The notes beneath the pieces were generated by a model. That model made no database searches, was not told the DNA's origin, and worked only from the letters and a program-made list of their open reading frames with translations. Both the position numbers and the translations under genes were made by a program. From positions 1-64,000 of the forward strand of contig JALFUW010000018.1 in assembly GCA_022786995.1 (NCBI GenBank): a DNA stretch of 64,000 nucleotides, given 5' to 3'. Source of the DNA: Clostridiales bacterium. Lineage in GTDB: Bacteria; Bacillota; Clostridia; Oscillospirales; Oscillospiraceae. This document shows, one piece after another, positions 15,974 through 24,896 of this stretch (position 1 is its first letter; every line of letters starts with the position of its first letter).

Positions 15974-17059
15974 ATGAAACGATTCTTCGCCGGAGCGGCG
16001 GCTGCGTTGCTGGCCGTCGCTCTGCTGATTCCTGTGAAGACGGAAGCGGTTTCCGCCCGCCGGGCGTATGTTCTGGACGCCGTCAGCGGCCGGGAGTTGT
16101 TCGCGCGGAATGCACAGGAGCGAAGCCTGATTGCCAGCACGACAAAAATCATGACGGCACTGATTGTCTGTGAACAGTGCAATGTGCTGGACAGAATGCG
16201 GATTCCGAAGGAAGCGGTTGGCATCGAGGGTTCGTCCATGTACCTGAAGGAGGGGGAAGTGCTGACCCTTCAGGAGCTGCTGTATGGACAGATGCTGTCT
16301 TCCGGCAACGATGCCGCTGTTGCGCTGGCCATCTACTGCGGCGGCACGGTGGAGGGATTTGCGGAGCTGATGAACGACAAAGCCAGAATCCTCGGCCTTT
16401 CCGGGACACATTTTGAAAACCCCAATGGTTTAGACAGTCCCGGCCATTATTCTACCGCCCGGGATTTAGCGGTTCTCGCGGCTTACGCCATGAAGAATCC
16501 TATTTTTTACAAGACGGTATCAGCGAAAAATGTCAGGATCGGCCAGCGCTGCCTGACGAACCACAATAAGCTTTTATGGAAGCTGGAGGGTGCGGATGGG
16601 GTCAAGACCGGCTTTACCAAGGCGGCAGGCCGAATCCTGGTCTCCAGCGCCACCCGGCAGGGTAGGCGCATCATCGGCGTGACCATCGACGCGCCCGATG
16701 ACTGGAATGATCACTGCCTGCTTCTGAATGAAGGATTTTCCAGATATCAGGACAGATTGATCGTGGAGGCGGGACAATGCGTCGGCACGCTGGAGGTGCT
16801 GGGCGGAGACAGCTGCCATGTTCAGGTTTTATCAGCGGAGCGTTTTTCCTACGCCCTGGCGAAGGAGGAAGAACCCATGCTGGTGCTGACCGGGCCGGGC
16901 TTTGTTTACGCTCCGGCGGTGGAAGGCGCGGATGCCGGCTTTGCCTATGTGCTGATTGGTGGCAGCGCCATTGGAAAGATTCCCGTGGTATATGGTACTA
17001 CCGTGGAACAGAAAAACGAGGAACAGAAGGGCCTCTGGCAGAAACTGCTCGGGCACTAG
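15974..17059 (+). CDS. D-alanyl-D-alanine carboxypeptidase (DacF type, S11)
   Basis: The 361-residue penicillin-binding protein has a signal peptide (about 1-25) and the three active-site motifs of low-molecular-weight PBPs: S55-T-T-K58, SGN near residue 110, and KTG near 210. It trims the terminal D-Ala from peptidoglycan stem peptides outside the membrane. A beta-rich C-terminal region follows, but I see no clear amphipathic membrane anchor. GTG 15965 is possible, but ATG 15974 is better spaced from GGGTGAG. Next to gerW in the scpAB operon, a DacF-like role in sporulation is plausible but not shown. Confidence 0.93.
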   Translation: MKRFFAGAAAALLAVALLIPVKTEAVSARRAYVLDAVSGRELFARNAQERSLIASTTKIMTALIVCEQCNVLDRMRIPKEAVGIEGSSMYLKEGEVLTLQELLYGQMLSSGNDAAVALAIYCGGTVEGFAELMNDKARILGLSGTHFENPNGLDSPGHYSTARDLAVLAAYAMKNPIFYKTVSAKNVRIGQRCLTNHNKLLWKLEGADGVKTGFTKAAGRILVSSATRQGRRIIGVTIDAPDDWNDHCLLLNEGFSRYQDRLIVEAGQCVGTLEVLGGDSCHVQVLSAERFSYALAKEEEPMLVLTGPGFVYAPAVEGADAGFAYVLIGGSAIGKIPVVYGTTVEQKNEEQKGLWQKLLGH

Positions 17060-17070
17060 TTGGAGGAAAT

Positions 17071-17772
17071 ATGCGGGAGCGACTGCAAAAGATACTGTCC
17101 GGCCGGGGGATCGCGTCCCGCAGAAAGGCAGAACAGATGCTACAGGATGGACAGATTACCGTGAACGGCGTTCCTGCCGTGCTCGGTGATGCTGCCGATC
17201 CTGAGCTTGACGAAATTCTCGTAAACGGACAGCCGCTGCCGGAACAGCAGCGGTCTGTGTACATCCTTTTGAATAAGCCTCGGGGATATGTCACCACGCT
17301 CTCCGATGAAAAGGGAAGGCCAAATGCCGCTCAACTGGTGTCTGACTGCGGCACCCGTGTCTACCCTGTGGGCAGATTGGATATGGACTCGGAGGGTCTG
17401 CTGCTGTTTACCAATGACGGTGCGTTTGCCAACGGCCTGACCCATCCCAAGCAGGAAGTGGAGAAGGTCTACGAGGTCTGGGTGTCCGGCTATCAGCCCG
17501 GCGGGGAAGAAAGGCTGGCCCGCCCGATTGTGCTGGATGGTTATCGCATCCGGCCTCCCAAAGTGGTTCTGCTCAGCGCAAATGGAGACAAAGCAAAGTT
17601 CAGGGTGACCATTCATGAGGGACGGAACCGTCAAATCCGCAGAATGTGCGTTTCAGCCGGAATGCGTTGTACCCGCCTGCGCAGAATTCAGGAGGGTACC
17701 CTCCGGCTAGGGAACCTGCCCTGTGGTGCATGGCGGTATCTGACGGCGGAAGAGGTCGCAAAGGTGAAATAA
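17071..17772 (+). CDS. rluB: rRNA pseudouridine synthase (RluB/RsuA family)
   Basis: The 233-residue protein has an N-terminal S4 RNA-binding domain (MRERLQKILSGRGIASRRKAEQML) and a RsuA-type catalytic domain. The catalytic Asp is in VGRLDMDSEGLLL (about residue 104), and the conserved HEGRNRQIRRM follows near 185. RluB modifies 23S rRNA near position 2605 in E. coli; the exact target here is assumed. The start at 17071 follows TTGGAGG closely, 11 bases after the carboxypeptidase stop. It closes the scpA operon, followed by a hairpin. Confidence 0.94.
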   Translation: MRERLQKILSGRGIASRRKAEQMLQDGQITVNGVPAVLGDAADPELDEILVNGQPLPEQQRSVYILLNKPRGYVTTLSDEKGRPNAAQLVSDCGTRVYPVGRLDMDSEGLLLFTNDGAFANGLTHPKQEVEKVYEVWVSGYQPGGEERLARPIVLDGYRIRPPKVVLLSANGDKAKFRVTIHEGRNRQIRRMCVSAGMRCTRLRRIQEGTLRLGNLPCGAWRYLTAEEVAKVK

Positions 17773-17779
17773 AAATTGC

Positions 17780-17816
17780 ATGACGCTGCTTTTGCTCTTG
17801 CAAAACGCGGCGTCAT
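17780..17816 (+). terminator. Terminator after rluB
   Basis: Arms ATGACGC and GCGTCAT extended by an inner TTTTGC/GCAAAA stem. The T run after it is short. Confidence 0.65.
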
Positions 17817-17868
17817 TTGCTACTATGTTTGCAGCGGCGAAACAAAATCTGCCGCTTAGGAGATATAT

Positions 17869-18738
17869 ATGAGCTATGACATTTTATCCATATTGCAGGA
17901 GAAAAATCCGACGTTTTCCAAGGGTCAGCGGCGTATTGCCCGTTACATCACAGAGTCCTATGATAAGGCTGCCTTTATGACCGCTAACCGGCTGGGAAAG
18001 ACGGTGGGCGTTTCGGAATCAACGGTAGTGCGGTTTGCTGTGGATCTGGGATTTGACGGCTACCCCAGTATGCAGAAGGCCATGCAGGAGATGGTTTTGA
18101 ACCGACTGACCTCTGTGCAGCGCATCGAGGTGGCAAACAACCGGCTGGGAGATCAGGATATCGTCTCCATGGTGCTCCACTCTGACATGGAAAAGCTGCG
18201 CAAGACCAGCGAGATTCTGGATCGGGAGGAATTCAACGCTGCTGTCAACGCCATCATTAAGGCAAAACGAGTCTACATTCTTGGCGTTCGGTCCGTGGAG
18301 CCGCTGGCGAACTTTTTGGGGTATTATCTGAACTATATGTTCAATAATGTCCATATTGTGTCCGGCTTTGGTACGGTTGAAATGTTTGAAAAGATCGTGG
18401 GCGTGAACAGCGAGGACGTGGCCATTGCGTTTTCCTTCCCGCGCTATTCTTCAACCGCTACGAAGGGCGCCCAGTACTGCCGCAGTGCCGGGGCTACGGT
18501 TATCGGCATTACGGACAACCGCCTGTCACCCCTTGGAAGCAACAGTGACCATGTCCTGATTGCCAAGAGTGATATGGTATCGCTGGTGGACTCTCTTGTC
18601 GCGCCCTTAAGCGTTATCAACGCACTGATTGTTGCCATCGCGTCCAAAAAGGAAAAGGAGCTTGCCAGAACCTTTGAGAATCTGGAGCGTATCTGGGACG
18701 AGTACGATGTCTATGAGAAGCAGGTAGAAAAAAGATGA
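17869..18738 (+). CDS. MurR/RpiR family transcriptional regulator
   Basis: The 289-residue protein has an N-terminal RpiR helix-turn-helix (about 1-77, with LGKTVGVSESTVVRFAVDLGFDGY as the recognition region) and a C-terminal SIS sugar-phosphate-binding domain (about 125-255, KRVYILGVRSVEPLA to VIGITDNRLSPL). Such regulators sense phosphosugars such as MurNAc-6-P. No sugar genes are nearby; instead the stop overlaps the ATG of a flavoprotein, so its targets are probably elsewhere. The spacing and overlap suggest an operon with the next two genes. Confidence 0.92.
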   Translation: MSYDILSILQEKNPTFSKGQRRIARYITESYDKAAFMTANRLGKTVGVSESTVVRFAVDLGFDGYPSMQKAMQEMVLNRLTSVQRIEVANNRLGDQDIVSMVLHSDMEKLRKTSEILDREEFNAAVNAIIKAKRVYILGVRSVEPLANFLGYYLNYMFNNVHIVSGFGTVEMFEKIVGVNSEDVAIAFSFPRYSSTATKGAQYCRSAGATVIGITDNRLSPLGSNSDHVLIAKSDMVSLVDSLVAPLSVINALIVAIASKKEKELARTFENLERIWDEYDVYEKQVEKR

Positions 18739-19967
18739 AATATGACGGAATCGTGATCGGCGGCGGCCCGGCTGGTATGTTTGCCGCCATCACTGCCGCA
18801 ATGCGGGGAAAACGGGTGCTGCTTCTGGAGCGTAATGACCGGCTGGGAAAGAAACTGCTGATCACCGGCAAGGGACGATGTAACGTCACAAATGACTGCT
18901 CCGGCCAGGAGGTCTTGCAAAATACGCCCCGTAACGGGCGCTTCCTCTACAGTGCCATGACTGCCTTCCCACCCTCTGAAACCATGGCCTTTTTCCGCGG
19001 GTGCGGCTGTGCGCTGAAAACAGAACGGGGAAACCGGGTGTTTCCTGTGACGGATAAATCTCAGACCATTCTCGATTGCCTGACAGGGCAGCTGCGCCGG
19101 TTTCATGTGACAGTAAAGACGGATCGGGTACAGCGCATCCTTACAGACAGCGGTAAAACGGTGGGCGTTGCGGGTGCCGCGGGGAGTTACTTCTCCGACT
19201 GGGTGATTCTGGCAACCGGCGGCGTGTCCTACCCGGCCACCGGTTCTACCGGCGACGGCTACGCCATGGCGGCGGAGCTGGGACATACCATTACTGCGCA
19301 GCAGGGAAATCTGGTGCCGCTGGAAGCGACAGGGGAGGACTGCCCCGCGATGCAGGGCCTGAGCCTGCGGAATGTGTCTGTCAAGCTGCTAAACGCAAAA
19401 GGAAAGCTCCTCTATCAGGATTTCGGCGAGCTGCTGTTCACCCATTTCGGCGTGTCCGGCCCTACGGTTCTGTCCGCCAGCTGCCATCTGAAGGGTGAGG
19501 GCTGTCGGCTTCTGATTGACCTGAAGCCCGCGTTGGACGAGAGTAAACTGGATGAACGGATTCTCAGGGATATACAGATGTATCAGAACCGTGCAATGGA
19601 GAACGCGCTGACAGATTTGCTGCCCAGAAGCATGATTCCTGTGATTCTGCGGAAACTGGAAATTGACCCGGCTATGCAGGCGAATTCACTGACAAAGCAA
19701 AAGCGCAGGGAGCTGGTGCAGCTGTTGAAGGCATTCCCGGTGGAGATTACAGGAAAACGCCCGGTGGCAGAGGCCATCATTACATCCGGCGGCGTGAAGG
19801 TTTCGGAAATCAACCCCAGAACCATGGAATCGAAGCTCGTAAAGGGACTTTACTTTGCGGGTGAGATTATTGATTGCGATGCTTATACAGGCGGCTTTAA
19901 TCTGCAGATTGCGTGGTCAACGGCATATGCCGCGGCAATGGCGGCAGGAACAGACGAGGAACTATGA
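18735..19967 (+). CDS. FAD-dependent oxidoreductase (HI0933/BaiN/YhiN family)
   Basis: The 410-residue flavoprotein starts with the dinucleotide-binding motif GGGPAGMFAAITAA (about 9-22), then LLLERNDRLGKKLLITGKGRCNVTN, diagnostic of the HI0933-like family, and ends with the second FAD motif (GLYFAGEIIDCDAYTGGFNLQIAWSTAYAA). One member, BaiN, was linked to bile-acid dehydroxylation in Clostridium scindens, but most members are widespread and of unknown substrate, so no bile-acid role should be assumed. It overlaps the regulator before it and the membrane protein after it by four bases each. Confidence 0.9.
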   Translation: MKYDGIVIGGGPAGMFAAITAAMRGKRVLLLERNDRLGKKLLITGKGRCNVTNDCSGQEVLQNTPRNGRFLYSAMTAFPPSETMAFFRGCGCALKTERGNRVFPVTDKSQTILDCLTGQLRRFHVTVKTDRVQRILTDSGKTVGVAGAAGSYFSDWVILATGGVSYPATGSTGDGYAMAAELGHTITAQQGNLVPLEATGEDCPAMQGLSLRNVSVKLLNAKGKLLYQDFGELLFTHFGVSGPTVLSASCHLKGEGCRLLIDLKPALDESKLDERILRDIQMYQNRAMENALTDLLPRSMIPVILRKLEIDPAMQANSLTKQKRRELVQLLKAFPVEITGKRPVAEAIITSGGVKVSEINPRTMESKLVKGLYFAGEIIDCDAYTGGFNLQIAWSTAYAAAMAAGTDEEL

Positions 19968-21595
19968 TGGGCGAAAGTATTATCAAGCTGTATCGTGATA
20001 AGGTCAAAAAAGAGTGGAAAACCGCCTTTCTTTCTGCGGTTATCATGGGTTTTATGGTTCATTTCTACCGATTCACCAATTATTTCCCAAATCACGATGG
20101 CCTGTTTAATTTCTGGAGCACCCAGAATATGGTGGCGTCCGGCCGCTGGTTTCTGGCCCCAGCCTGCGCAATCAGCTCCTGTTTCGATCTTCCGTGGGTC
20201 ATCGGCATCTTTTCTGTTCTTTTCATGGCGCTGACGGCGGTTTTGATTTCGGAAATCTTTGAAATGAAAAACCCCTGTCTGATCGTTCTGAGCAGCGGAC
20301 TGCTGGTGTCTTTTCCTGCCATCACGGAGACCATGTTCTTCGAGTTCACCGCGGATGGCTATATGCTTGCCATGCTGCTGGGAACGGCGGCGGTGTATCT
20401 TACCAGAATGTCCCGTGGTATCCACTGGAAAAGCGGGATTTCCGCCGCGGTATGTATCTGTCTGACCTGCGCGATCTATCAGGCCTATGTGTCCTTCGCG
20501 TTTGTGCTCGCGGTTTGCTGCTTCCTGTGGGAATTGCTGGAAAACCGGCAGAAAAACGGGGTATACTGGAAGTGGATTGCTTATCAGGCGGGGATTTACG
20601 CCGCCGGACTTTCGCTCTATTACGGTATCTGGCAGCTGGCTATGCAGCTGTCCGATATTTCCCCCTCTGGCTATGAAGGAATCAGTTCTATGGGAGCGAT
20701 CAGTGCCGGTACGGTTCTGACCGCCGCGAAACAGTGTCTGACCTCCTTTGTATGGTTCTTTCTGGAACGAAATCCTCTGAAATATGGATTCTCTTTTTAT
20801 AGTGTATTGGGAATTCTGTTCGCGGCTGCCTTTGTGACGATTTGTTTGCTTGCGTTTCATAAGAGCGGACTTCGGAAGCGCCCTGTGGAGGCGATGCTGT
20901 TCCTCCTGTGCCTTTTGTCTTTACCCTTTGGCTGCTACCTCTGCTATTTCATTTCGCCAGGTGTCGAATACTTTACGCGGATGCTTCAGTCGATTGCCGT
21001 CCTGTACATTCTGGTCGGGGTCCTGTGCGAGCGCTGGGGAAATGGGATCTGTAAAAACCTGGTGATGTTCCTGCTGATCGGGGTGATTTTCAACAATTCC
21101 GTGATGGCAAACGTTTGCTATGCCCATCTGAACCGCTGCCACGAGCAGTCTCTTGCCACAGCGGCGGAGCTCTCTGCCAGAATCCACCTTGCGGACGACG
21201 GAACGGCAGAGAATGTGGCGTTCACTGGCTCTATCGGCGGCAATTGGGCGATTACGGAGGAGGAGACCATGGATGCTTCCAGGCTGGGAACTTTGGGGCC
21301 TCTGAAGACGGTGAACTATTCGCTTCTGTCTGACCGTGATCTGATTGTACTTTTCCTTGACAGATATCTGGACTTTACACTGGAATACTACCGTACCCAC
21401 GACGCGCAGATGCCTGTGTATCATTTCTCACAAACGGCGCCCACCACGAGCGGTTATGAATTCCGCTTTCCGATTGCGGATGAGCAGACAGTTGAAGCGC
21501 TGACCGCAACGGAGGAATACCGTCAGATGGGTCTGTGGCCGGGTAAAAATTCTGTCAGACAGATTGGCAATACCATCGTGGTCCGCCTTTCGTAA
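19964..21595 (+). CDS. GtrII-like membrane glucosyltransferase domain protein
   Basis: The 543-residue protein has about eleven predicted transmembrane helices and a soluble C-terminal part of some 130 residues. The N-terminal pattern (HFYRFTNYFPNHDGLFNFWSTQN, with an NHDG loop after the first helix) resembles the Glucos_trans_II/GtrII family, GT-C-like enzymes that move glucose from a lipid carrier to surface glycans. The donor and acceptor are unknown. The start at 19964 overlaps the preceding stop (ATGA); a second ATG follows directly. No cell-envelope glycan cluster surrounds it. Confidence 0.75.
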   Translation: MMGESIIKLYRDKVKKEWKTAFLSAVIMGFMVHFYRFTNYFPNHDGLFNFWSTQNMVASGRWFLAPACAISSCFDLPWVIGIFSVLFMALTAVLISEIFEMKNPCLIVLSSGLLVSFPAITETMFFEFTADGYMLAMLLGTAAVYLTRMSRGIHWKSGISAAVCICLTCAIYQAYVSFAFVLAVCCFLWELLENRQKNGVYWKWIAYQAGIYAAGLSLYYGIWQLAMQLSDISPSGYEGISSMGAISAGTVLTAAKQCLTSFVWFFLERNPLKYGFSFYSVLGILFAAAFVTICLLAFHKSGLRKRPVEAMLFLLCLLSLPFGCYLCYFISPGVEYFTRMLQSIAVLYILVGVLCERWGNGICKNLVMFLLIGVIFNNSVMANVCYAHLNRCHEQSLATAAELSARIHLADDGTAENVAFTGSIGGNWAITEEETMDASRLGTLGPLKTVNYSLLSDRDLIVLFLDRYLDFTLEYYRTHDAQMPVYHFSQTAPTTSGYEFRFPIADEQTVEALTATEEYRQMGLWPGKNSVRQIGNTIVVRLS

Positions 21596-21617
21596 GGGCG
21601 ATGATGCAAATCAACCA

Positions 21618-21646
21618 TTGACAAACCAGGGTTTCTATACTAAAAT
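21618..21646 (+). promoter_or_regulatory. Promoter of acpP
   Basis: Consensus TTGACA (21618-21623) and TAAAAT (21641-21646) with 17-base spacing, about 45 bases before the acpP ATG. Confidence 0.85.
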
Positions 21647-21691
21647 ACCAATCGGATAGTGCTTAGAGACATTGTTAAGGAGGACTTATCT

Positions 21692-21913
21692 ATGTTCGAG
21701 AAACTGAAAAGCTACGCCGCCCGGCAGTTGGAGCTGGATGCATCCGAGATCACCCCGGATTCCACCTTCGAAAGCCTCGGTATTGACTCACTGGACGTGG
21801 TGGAGATGATCATGGATCTGGAGTCTGAGCTGGGTGTGGAGCTGGAGCTGGAGGATCAGAAGATCACGACCTTCCAGGAGCTGGCTGATTTCATTGAATC
21901 CAAGCTGAACTGA
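21692..21913 (+). CDS. acpP: Acyl carrier protein
   Basis: The 73-residue acidic protein carries the phosphopantetheine attachment motif GIDSLD with Ser33, and the usual four-helix pattern. It shuttles acyl chains in fatty-acid synthesis once modified by AcpS. The ATG at 21692 follows AAGGAGG at ideal spacing. It stands alone between a membrane glycosyltransferase and the SRP RNA, away from any fab cluster, with a strong promoter of its own. Confidence 0.96.
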   Translation: MFEKLKSYAARQLELDASEITPDSTFESLGIDSLDVVEMIMDLESELGVELELEDQKITTFQELADFIESKLN

Positions 21914-21937
21914 ATTAAGGATACCATGTTATAGCTG

Positions 21938-22237
21938 ACCGGCTTATAACAAGGTCGCACTAGTCGGGGAGATAGCGGTGCCCTCTGCCTGCAATCCGCT
22001 ATAGCAGGGATGAATTCCCACACCCGGGCGAGTTTGAATATTGTCTGTCCTGCGTAAGCGGTGTTGAGAAACCGGTCTTGCGCAACGGGATCCCGTGAAC
22101 CATGTCAGGTGGGGAACCAAGCAGCATTAAGCGGATCTTCCCGTGTGCCGCTAAGGTTGCCGTTTTTGAGCTGGCTGCGCAGATCGCGGATATTCTGCTC
22201 GTTCAAATGTGGGTGTGCGATCTTGTTATGAGCCGGT
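21938..22237 (+). ncRNA. ffs: Signal recognition particle RNA, large (Bacillus) type
   Basis: The apical helix carries the Ffh-binding signature GTCAGGTGGGGAACCAAGCAGC near 22105 (quoted with one trailing base trimmed elsewhere), and the 5' part reads GGGGAGATAGCGGTGCCCT, as in Clostridia SRP RNAs with an Alu domain. The two ends pair over more than 20 bases (21938-21960 with 22215-22237), which sets the limits given here at about 300 nt. The position just before dnaX-ebfC-recR is the standard Firmicutes arrangement. Confidence 0.93.
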
Positions 22238-22263
22238 CTGTTATTATGGAAAGGAGTGATTGT

Positions 22264-23886
22264 ATGTCAGCATATCAGGCGCTGTATCGCAAGTATCGGC
22301 CTCAAACCTTCGATGATGTGTCAGGTCAGCTGGCGGTCACTCAGACGCTGAAAACCCAGCTAATCAGTGGACGTATGAGTCATGCCTACTTGTTTACCGG
22401 CTCTCGGGGCACCGGCAAGACCAGCTGCGCAAAAATTCTGGCCAAAGCGGTCAACTGCCTCCACCCGGATAACGGCAACCCCTGTAACTGCTGCGACGCC
22501 TGCCGGGCCATTGACTCCGGCTCCTGCATGGACGTGCTGGAAATCGACGCAGCCTCCAACAACGGCGTTGACAATGTCCGGGATCTGCGGGATGACGCGA
22601 TTTATACGCCCTCACAGGTGAAAATGCGTGTGTATATCATCGATGAGGTGCACATGCTGTCGATTTCGGCATTTAACGCCCTGTTAAAAATCATCGAGGA
22701 ACCGCCGGAGCATCTTTTGTTCATTCTGGCCACTACGGAGCTTCATAAGGTTCCGGCAACGATTCTTTCCCGGTGTCAGCGCTTTTCCTTCCGGCGCATC
22801 AGTCAGGAGGATATTGCCGCACGGCTTCAATATGTGGCCTACCAGGAGAATATTGATCTGGATGAAGGTGCGGCCCGGGTCTTGGCGAGACTGGCAGACG
22901 GCGGTATGCGTGACGGTCTGAGCCTGCTGGATCAGTGTGCTTCGGCAACAACGGGAGAATTAACCGCGGAGCGGGTATACGCCTGCCTTGGCATTGCCGG
23001 AGAGCAGAAATGCGGTGAGCTGATGGGCTATATCGCCGCCCATGATACCAAAAGCGCGTTGACACTATTTAACCGACTTTATTCGGAAGGTAAGGACTTG
23101 GGTGCGCTGCTGGACGAGATGGCCTGCCTGACCCGGGATCTGCTGGTGCTGAAAACCGCCGGAAACGCCGGGATCACCATGCTGTCCGGCGTTGCGTCGG
23201 ATCAGGAGGCACTGGCGCTGACAAAGGCTCTGGGCAGTGGTGAACTGGTTCGGATCATGGAGCGGATTCAGGAAACGTTGGCATCCTTTACCCGCAGTGC
23301 CAGCCGTCGGATGGACGCGGAGCTGTGCATTGTGGAGCTGTGTCAGCCGGAGCTGAGTCTGGATGCGCAGTCTGTCAATGCCCGTCTGACCCGGCTGGAA
23401 GAACAGCTCAAAAGCGGCGCCTTTGTCCCCGCAAAGCAGGCCCAGCCTGTTTTCAATGAGGAGCTCGGGGAAGAAATGCCGCCTTTCCCGGATGACGCGG
23501 ATGTACCGCCGGAGTTTGGCGACGCGCCTGCCGCGCCGTCGCAGGAAGAAACGCCGGTTGGCTTCTGGCTGGAGCTGTGCAGCGGCGTGCGGAAAGAATT
23601 GAAGCCGCCCATCAGCGGTTTTTTTGCAGGTACGCCAAACGCGCCGGTGCAGGGTGCATTGGTTGGTGACAGATTGGAATTGCGCTGCGCCAATGATTTT
23701 ACAGCAAAGATGCTGGACAAGCAGGAGCTTTTGGAAGTTGTGGCCAGAAAGGCCGGCGCCATGCTTGGCAGGCCCGTTCGTGCCTGTGTGGTGGATATTT
23801 CCGCAAAACCCCAGGGCAATCCCCGCATGGACAGGCTGATGCAGTTTGGGCGGGAACATTCAGATATAGTAAGAATAAAGGAATAA
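22264..23886 (+). CDS. dnaX: DNA polymerase III subunit gamma/tau
   Basis: The 540-residue clamp-loader ATPase has Walker A GSRGTGKT (about 45-52), the zinc-binding CNCCDAC cluster, a DEVHMLS Walker B and the SRC motif (ILSRCQRF). A Pro/Glu-rich linker near 415-455 precedes the tau-specific C-terminal domain. The frame is open upstream into the SRP RNA, but ATG 22264 after AAAGGAGTG gives the family N-terminus MSAYQALYRKYRP. It is followed 18 bases later by ebfC. No programmed frameshift site for a short gamma form is evident to me. Confidence 0.97.
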   Translation: MSAYQALYRKYRPQTFDDVSGQLAVTQTLKTQLISGRMSHAYLFTGSRGTGKTSCAKILAKAVNCLHPDNGNPCNCCDACRAIDSGSCMDVLEIDAASNNGVDNVRDLRDDAIYTPSQVKMRVYIIDEVHMLSISAFNALLKIIEEPPEHLLFILATTELHKVPATILSRCQRFSFRRISQEDIAARLQYVAYQENIDLDEGAARVLARLADGGMRDGLSLLDQCASATTGELTAERVYACLGIAGEQKCGELMGYIAAHDTKSALTLFNRLYSEGKDLGALLDEMACLTRDLLVLKTAGNAGITMLSGVASDQEALALTKALGSGELVRIMERIQETLASFTRSASRRMDAELCIVELCQPELSLDAQSVNARLTRLEEQLKSGAFVPAKQAQPVFNEELGEEMPPFPDDADVPPEFGDAPAAPSQEETPVGFWLELCSGVRKELKPPISGFFAGTPNAPVQGALVGDRLELRCANDFTAKMLDKQELLEVVARKAGAMLGRPVRACVVDISAKPQGNPRMDRLMQFGREHSDIVRIKE

Positions 23887-23904
23887 CAGATAGGAGTGTT
23901 TTTT

Positions 23905-24249
23905 ATGGCAAAGGGTGGATTCCGGGGTATGCCCGGTGGAATGAATCAGGCCGCGATGATGAAGCAGGCCCAGAAGATGCAGCAGGAAATGCTGCGTATG
24001 CAGGCGGAGCAGGAAGCCAAAACCTTCACTGCCAAGGCTGGCGGCGGCATGGTGTCCGCTACCGTCAACGGTAAGCATGAGCTGGTGAATCTGGAAATCA
24101 ATCCCGAAGCGGTGGATCCCGACGATGTGGAAATGCTGCAGGACATGGTCATTGCCGCTGTGAATGAAGCGATTCGCTCCGCGGACAACGAAGCCGCCAG
24201 CAATATGTCCCGGCTCACCGGCGGTCTCAATCTGGGCGGCCTTTTCTAA
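23905..24249 (+). CDS. ebfC: YbaB/EbfC nucleoid-associated protein
   Basis: The 114-residue protein matches YbaB/EbfC: Met- and Gln-rich helix (MMKQAQKMQQEMLRMQAE), then the strand region TVNGKHELVNLEINPEAVDPDD and a closing helix. It is a small dimeric DNA-binding protein that almost always lies between dnaX and recR. A Gly/Met-rich N-terminal tail precedes the core. The ATG at 23905 follows TAGGAGTG. Confidence 0.96.
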   Translation: MAKGGFRGMPGGMNQAAMMKQAQKMQQEMLRMQAEQEAKTFTAKAGGGMVSATVNGKHELVNLEINPEAVDPDDVEMLQDMVIAAVNEAIRSADNEAASNMSRLTGGLNLGGLF

Positions 24250-24258
24250 GGAGGCAGT

Positions 24259-24858
24259 ATGCTTATTTTTCCCGCGGCGCTGCAAAACTTATCGGATCAG
24301 TTTGCCCGGCTTCCCGGCGTGGGCAGCAAGACGGCCCAGCGGCTGGCGTTTCATGTGCTGAGTCTTCCGATAGAGGATGCGGAAGAATTTGCCGATGCCA
24401 TACTGGAAGCAAAAAAGCGGGTGCATACCTGCCCCTGCTGCCAGAATCTGACCGATCGGGAGCTGTGCCCCATCTGCGATGACGATACACGGGATAAATC
24501 CGTGATCTGCGTGGTTGCCGACCCCAAGGATGTGATCGCCATGGAGCGTTCCGGGGAATTTCGCGGTGTTTACCATGTGCTCCACGGCGTTATCTCTCCA
24601 CTGAATCATGTAACGCAGGATGATATCCGCATTAAGGAACTGCTGAAACGGGTGTCCACCGGGGAGGTCAGAGAGGTCATTATGGCGACCAACCCGGATA
24701 CGGAGGGCGAAGCCACAGCTATGTACATTTCCCGCCTTCTGCGGCCTATGGAGGTCAGGGTGACCCGGCTTGCTTATGGTGTGCCTGTTGGCAGCCAGCT
24801 GGAATACGCCGACGAAGTGACCCTGTCCCGGGCTTTGGAAGGCCGGCAGGAGATGTAA
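24259..24858 (+). CDS. recR: Recombination mediator RecR
   Basis: The 199-residue protein has the N-terminal helix-hairpin-helix (LPGVGSKTAQRLAFH), the C4 zinc finger (CPCCQNLTDRELCPIC, about 55-70), a Toprim domain (about 80-175 with EVIMATNPDTEGEATA) and the C-terminal GSQLEYADEVTLSRALEGR motif. With RecO and RecF it loads RecA at gaps. It ends the dnaX-ebfC-recR operon and is followed by a terminator. Confidence 0.98.
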   Translation: MLIFPAALQNLSDQFARLPGVGSKTAQRLAFHVLSLPIEDAEEFADAILEAKKRVHTCPCCQNLTDRELCPICDDDTRDKSVICVVADPKDVIAMERSGEFRGVYHVLHGVISPLNHVTQDDIRIKELLKRVSTGEVREVIMATNPDTEGEATAMYISRLLRPMEVRVTRLAYGVPVGSQLEYADEVTLSRALEGRQEM

Positions 24859-24868
24859 GACCACAGCA

Positions 24869-24895
24869 AAAAGCCGCTCCCAAGGGAGCGGCTTT
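24869..24895. terminator. Shared terminator of recR and the EamA gene
   Basis: Arms AAAGCCGCTCC and GGAGCGGCTTT around a short loop. Flanking A and T tracts allow use from both strands, and the two genes are convergent. Confidence 0.85.
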
Positions 24896-24896
24896 C

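Noticed and set aside
18735..19967. Bile-acid metabolism role from BaiN similarity
   Set aside because: The HI0933 family is widespread and no other bai genes are present.
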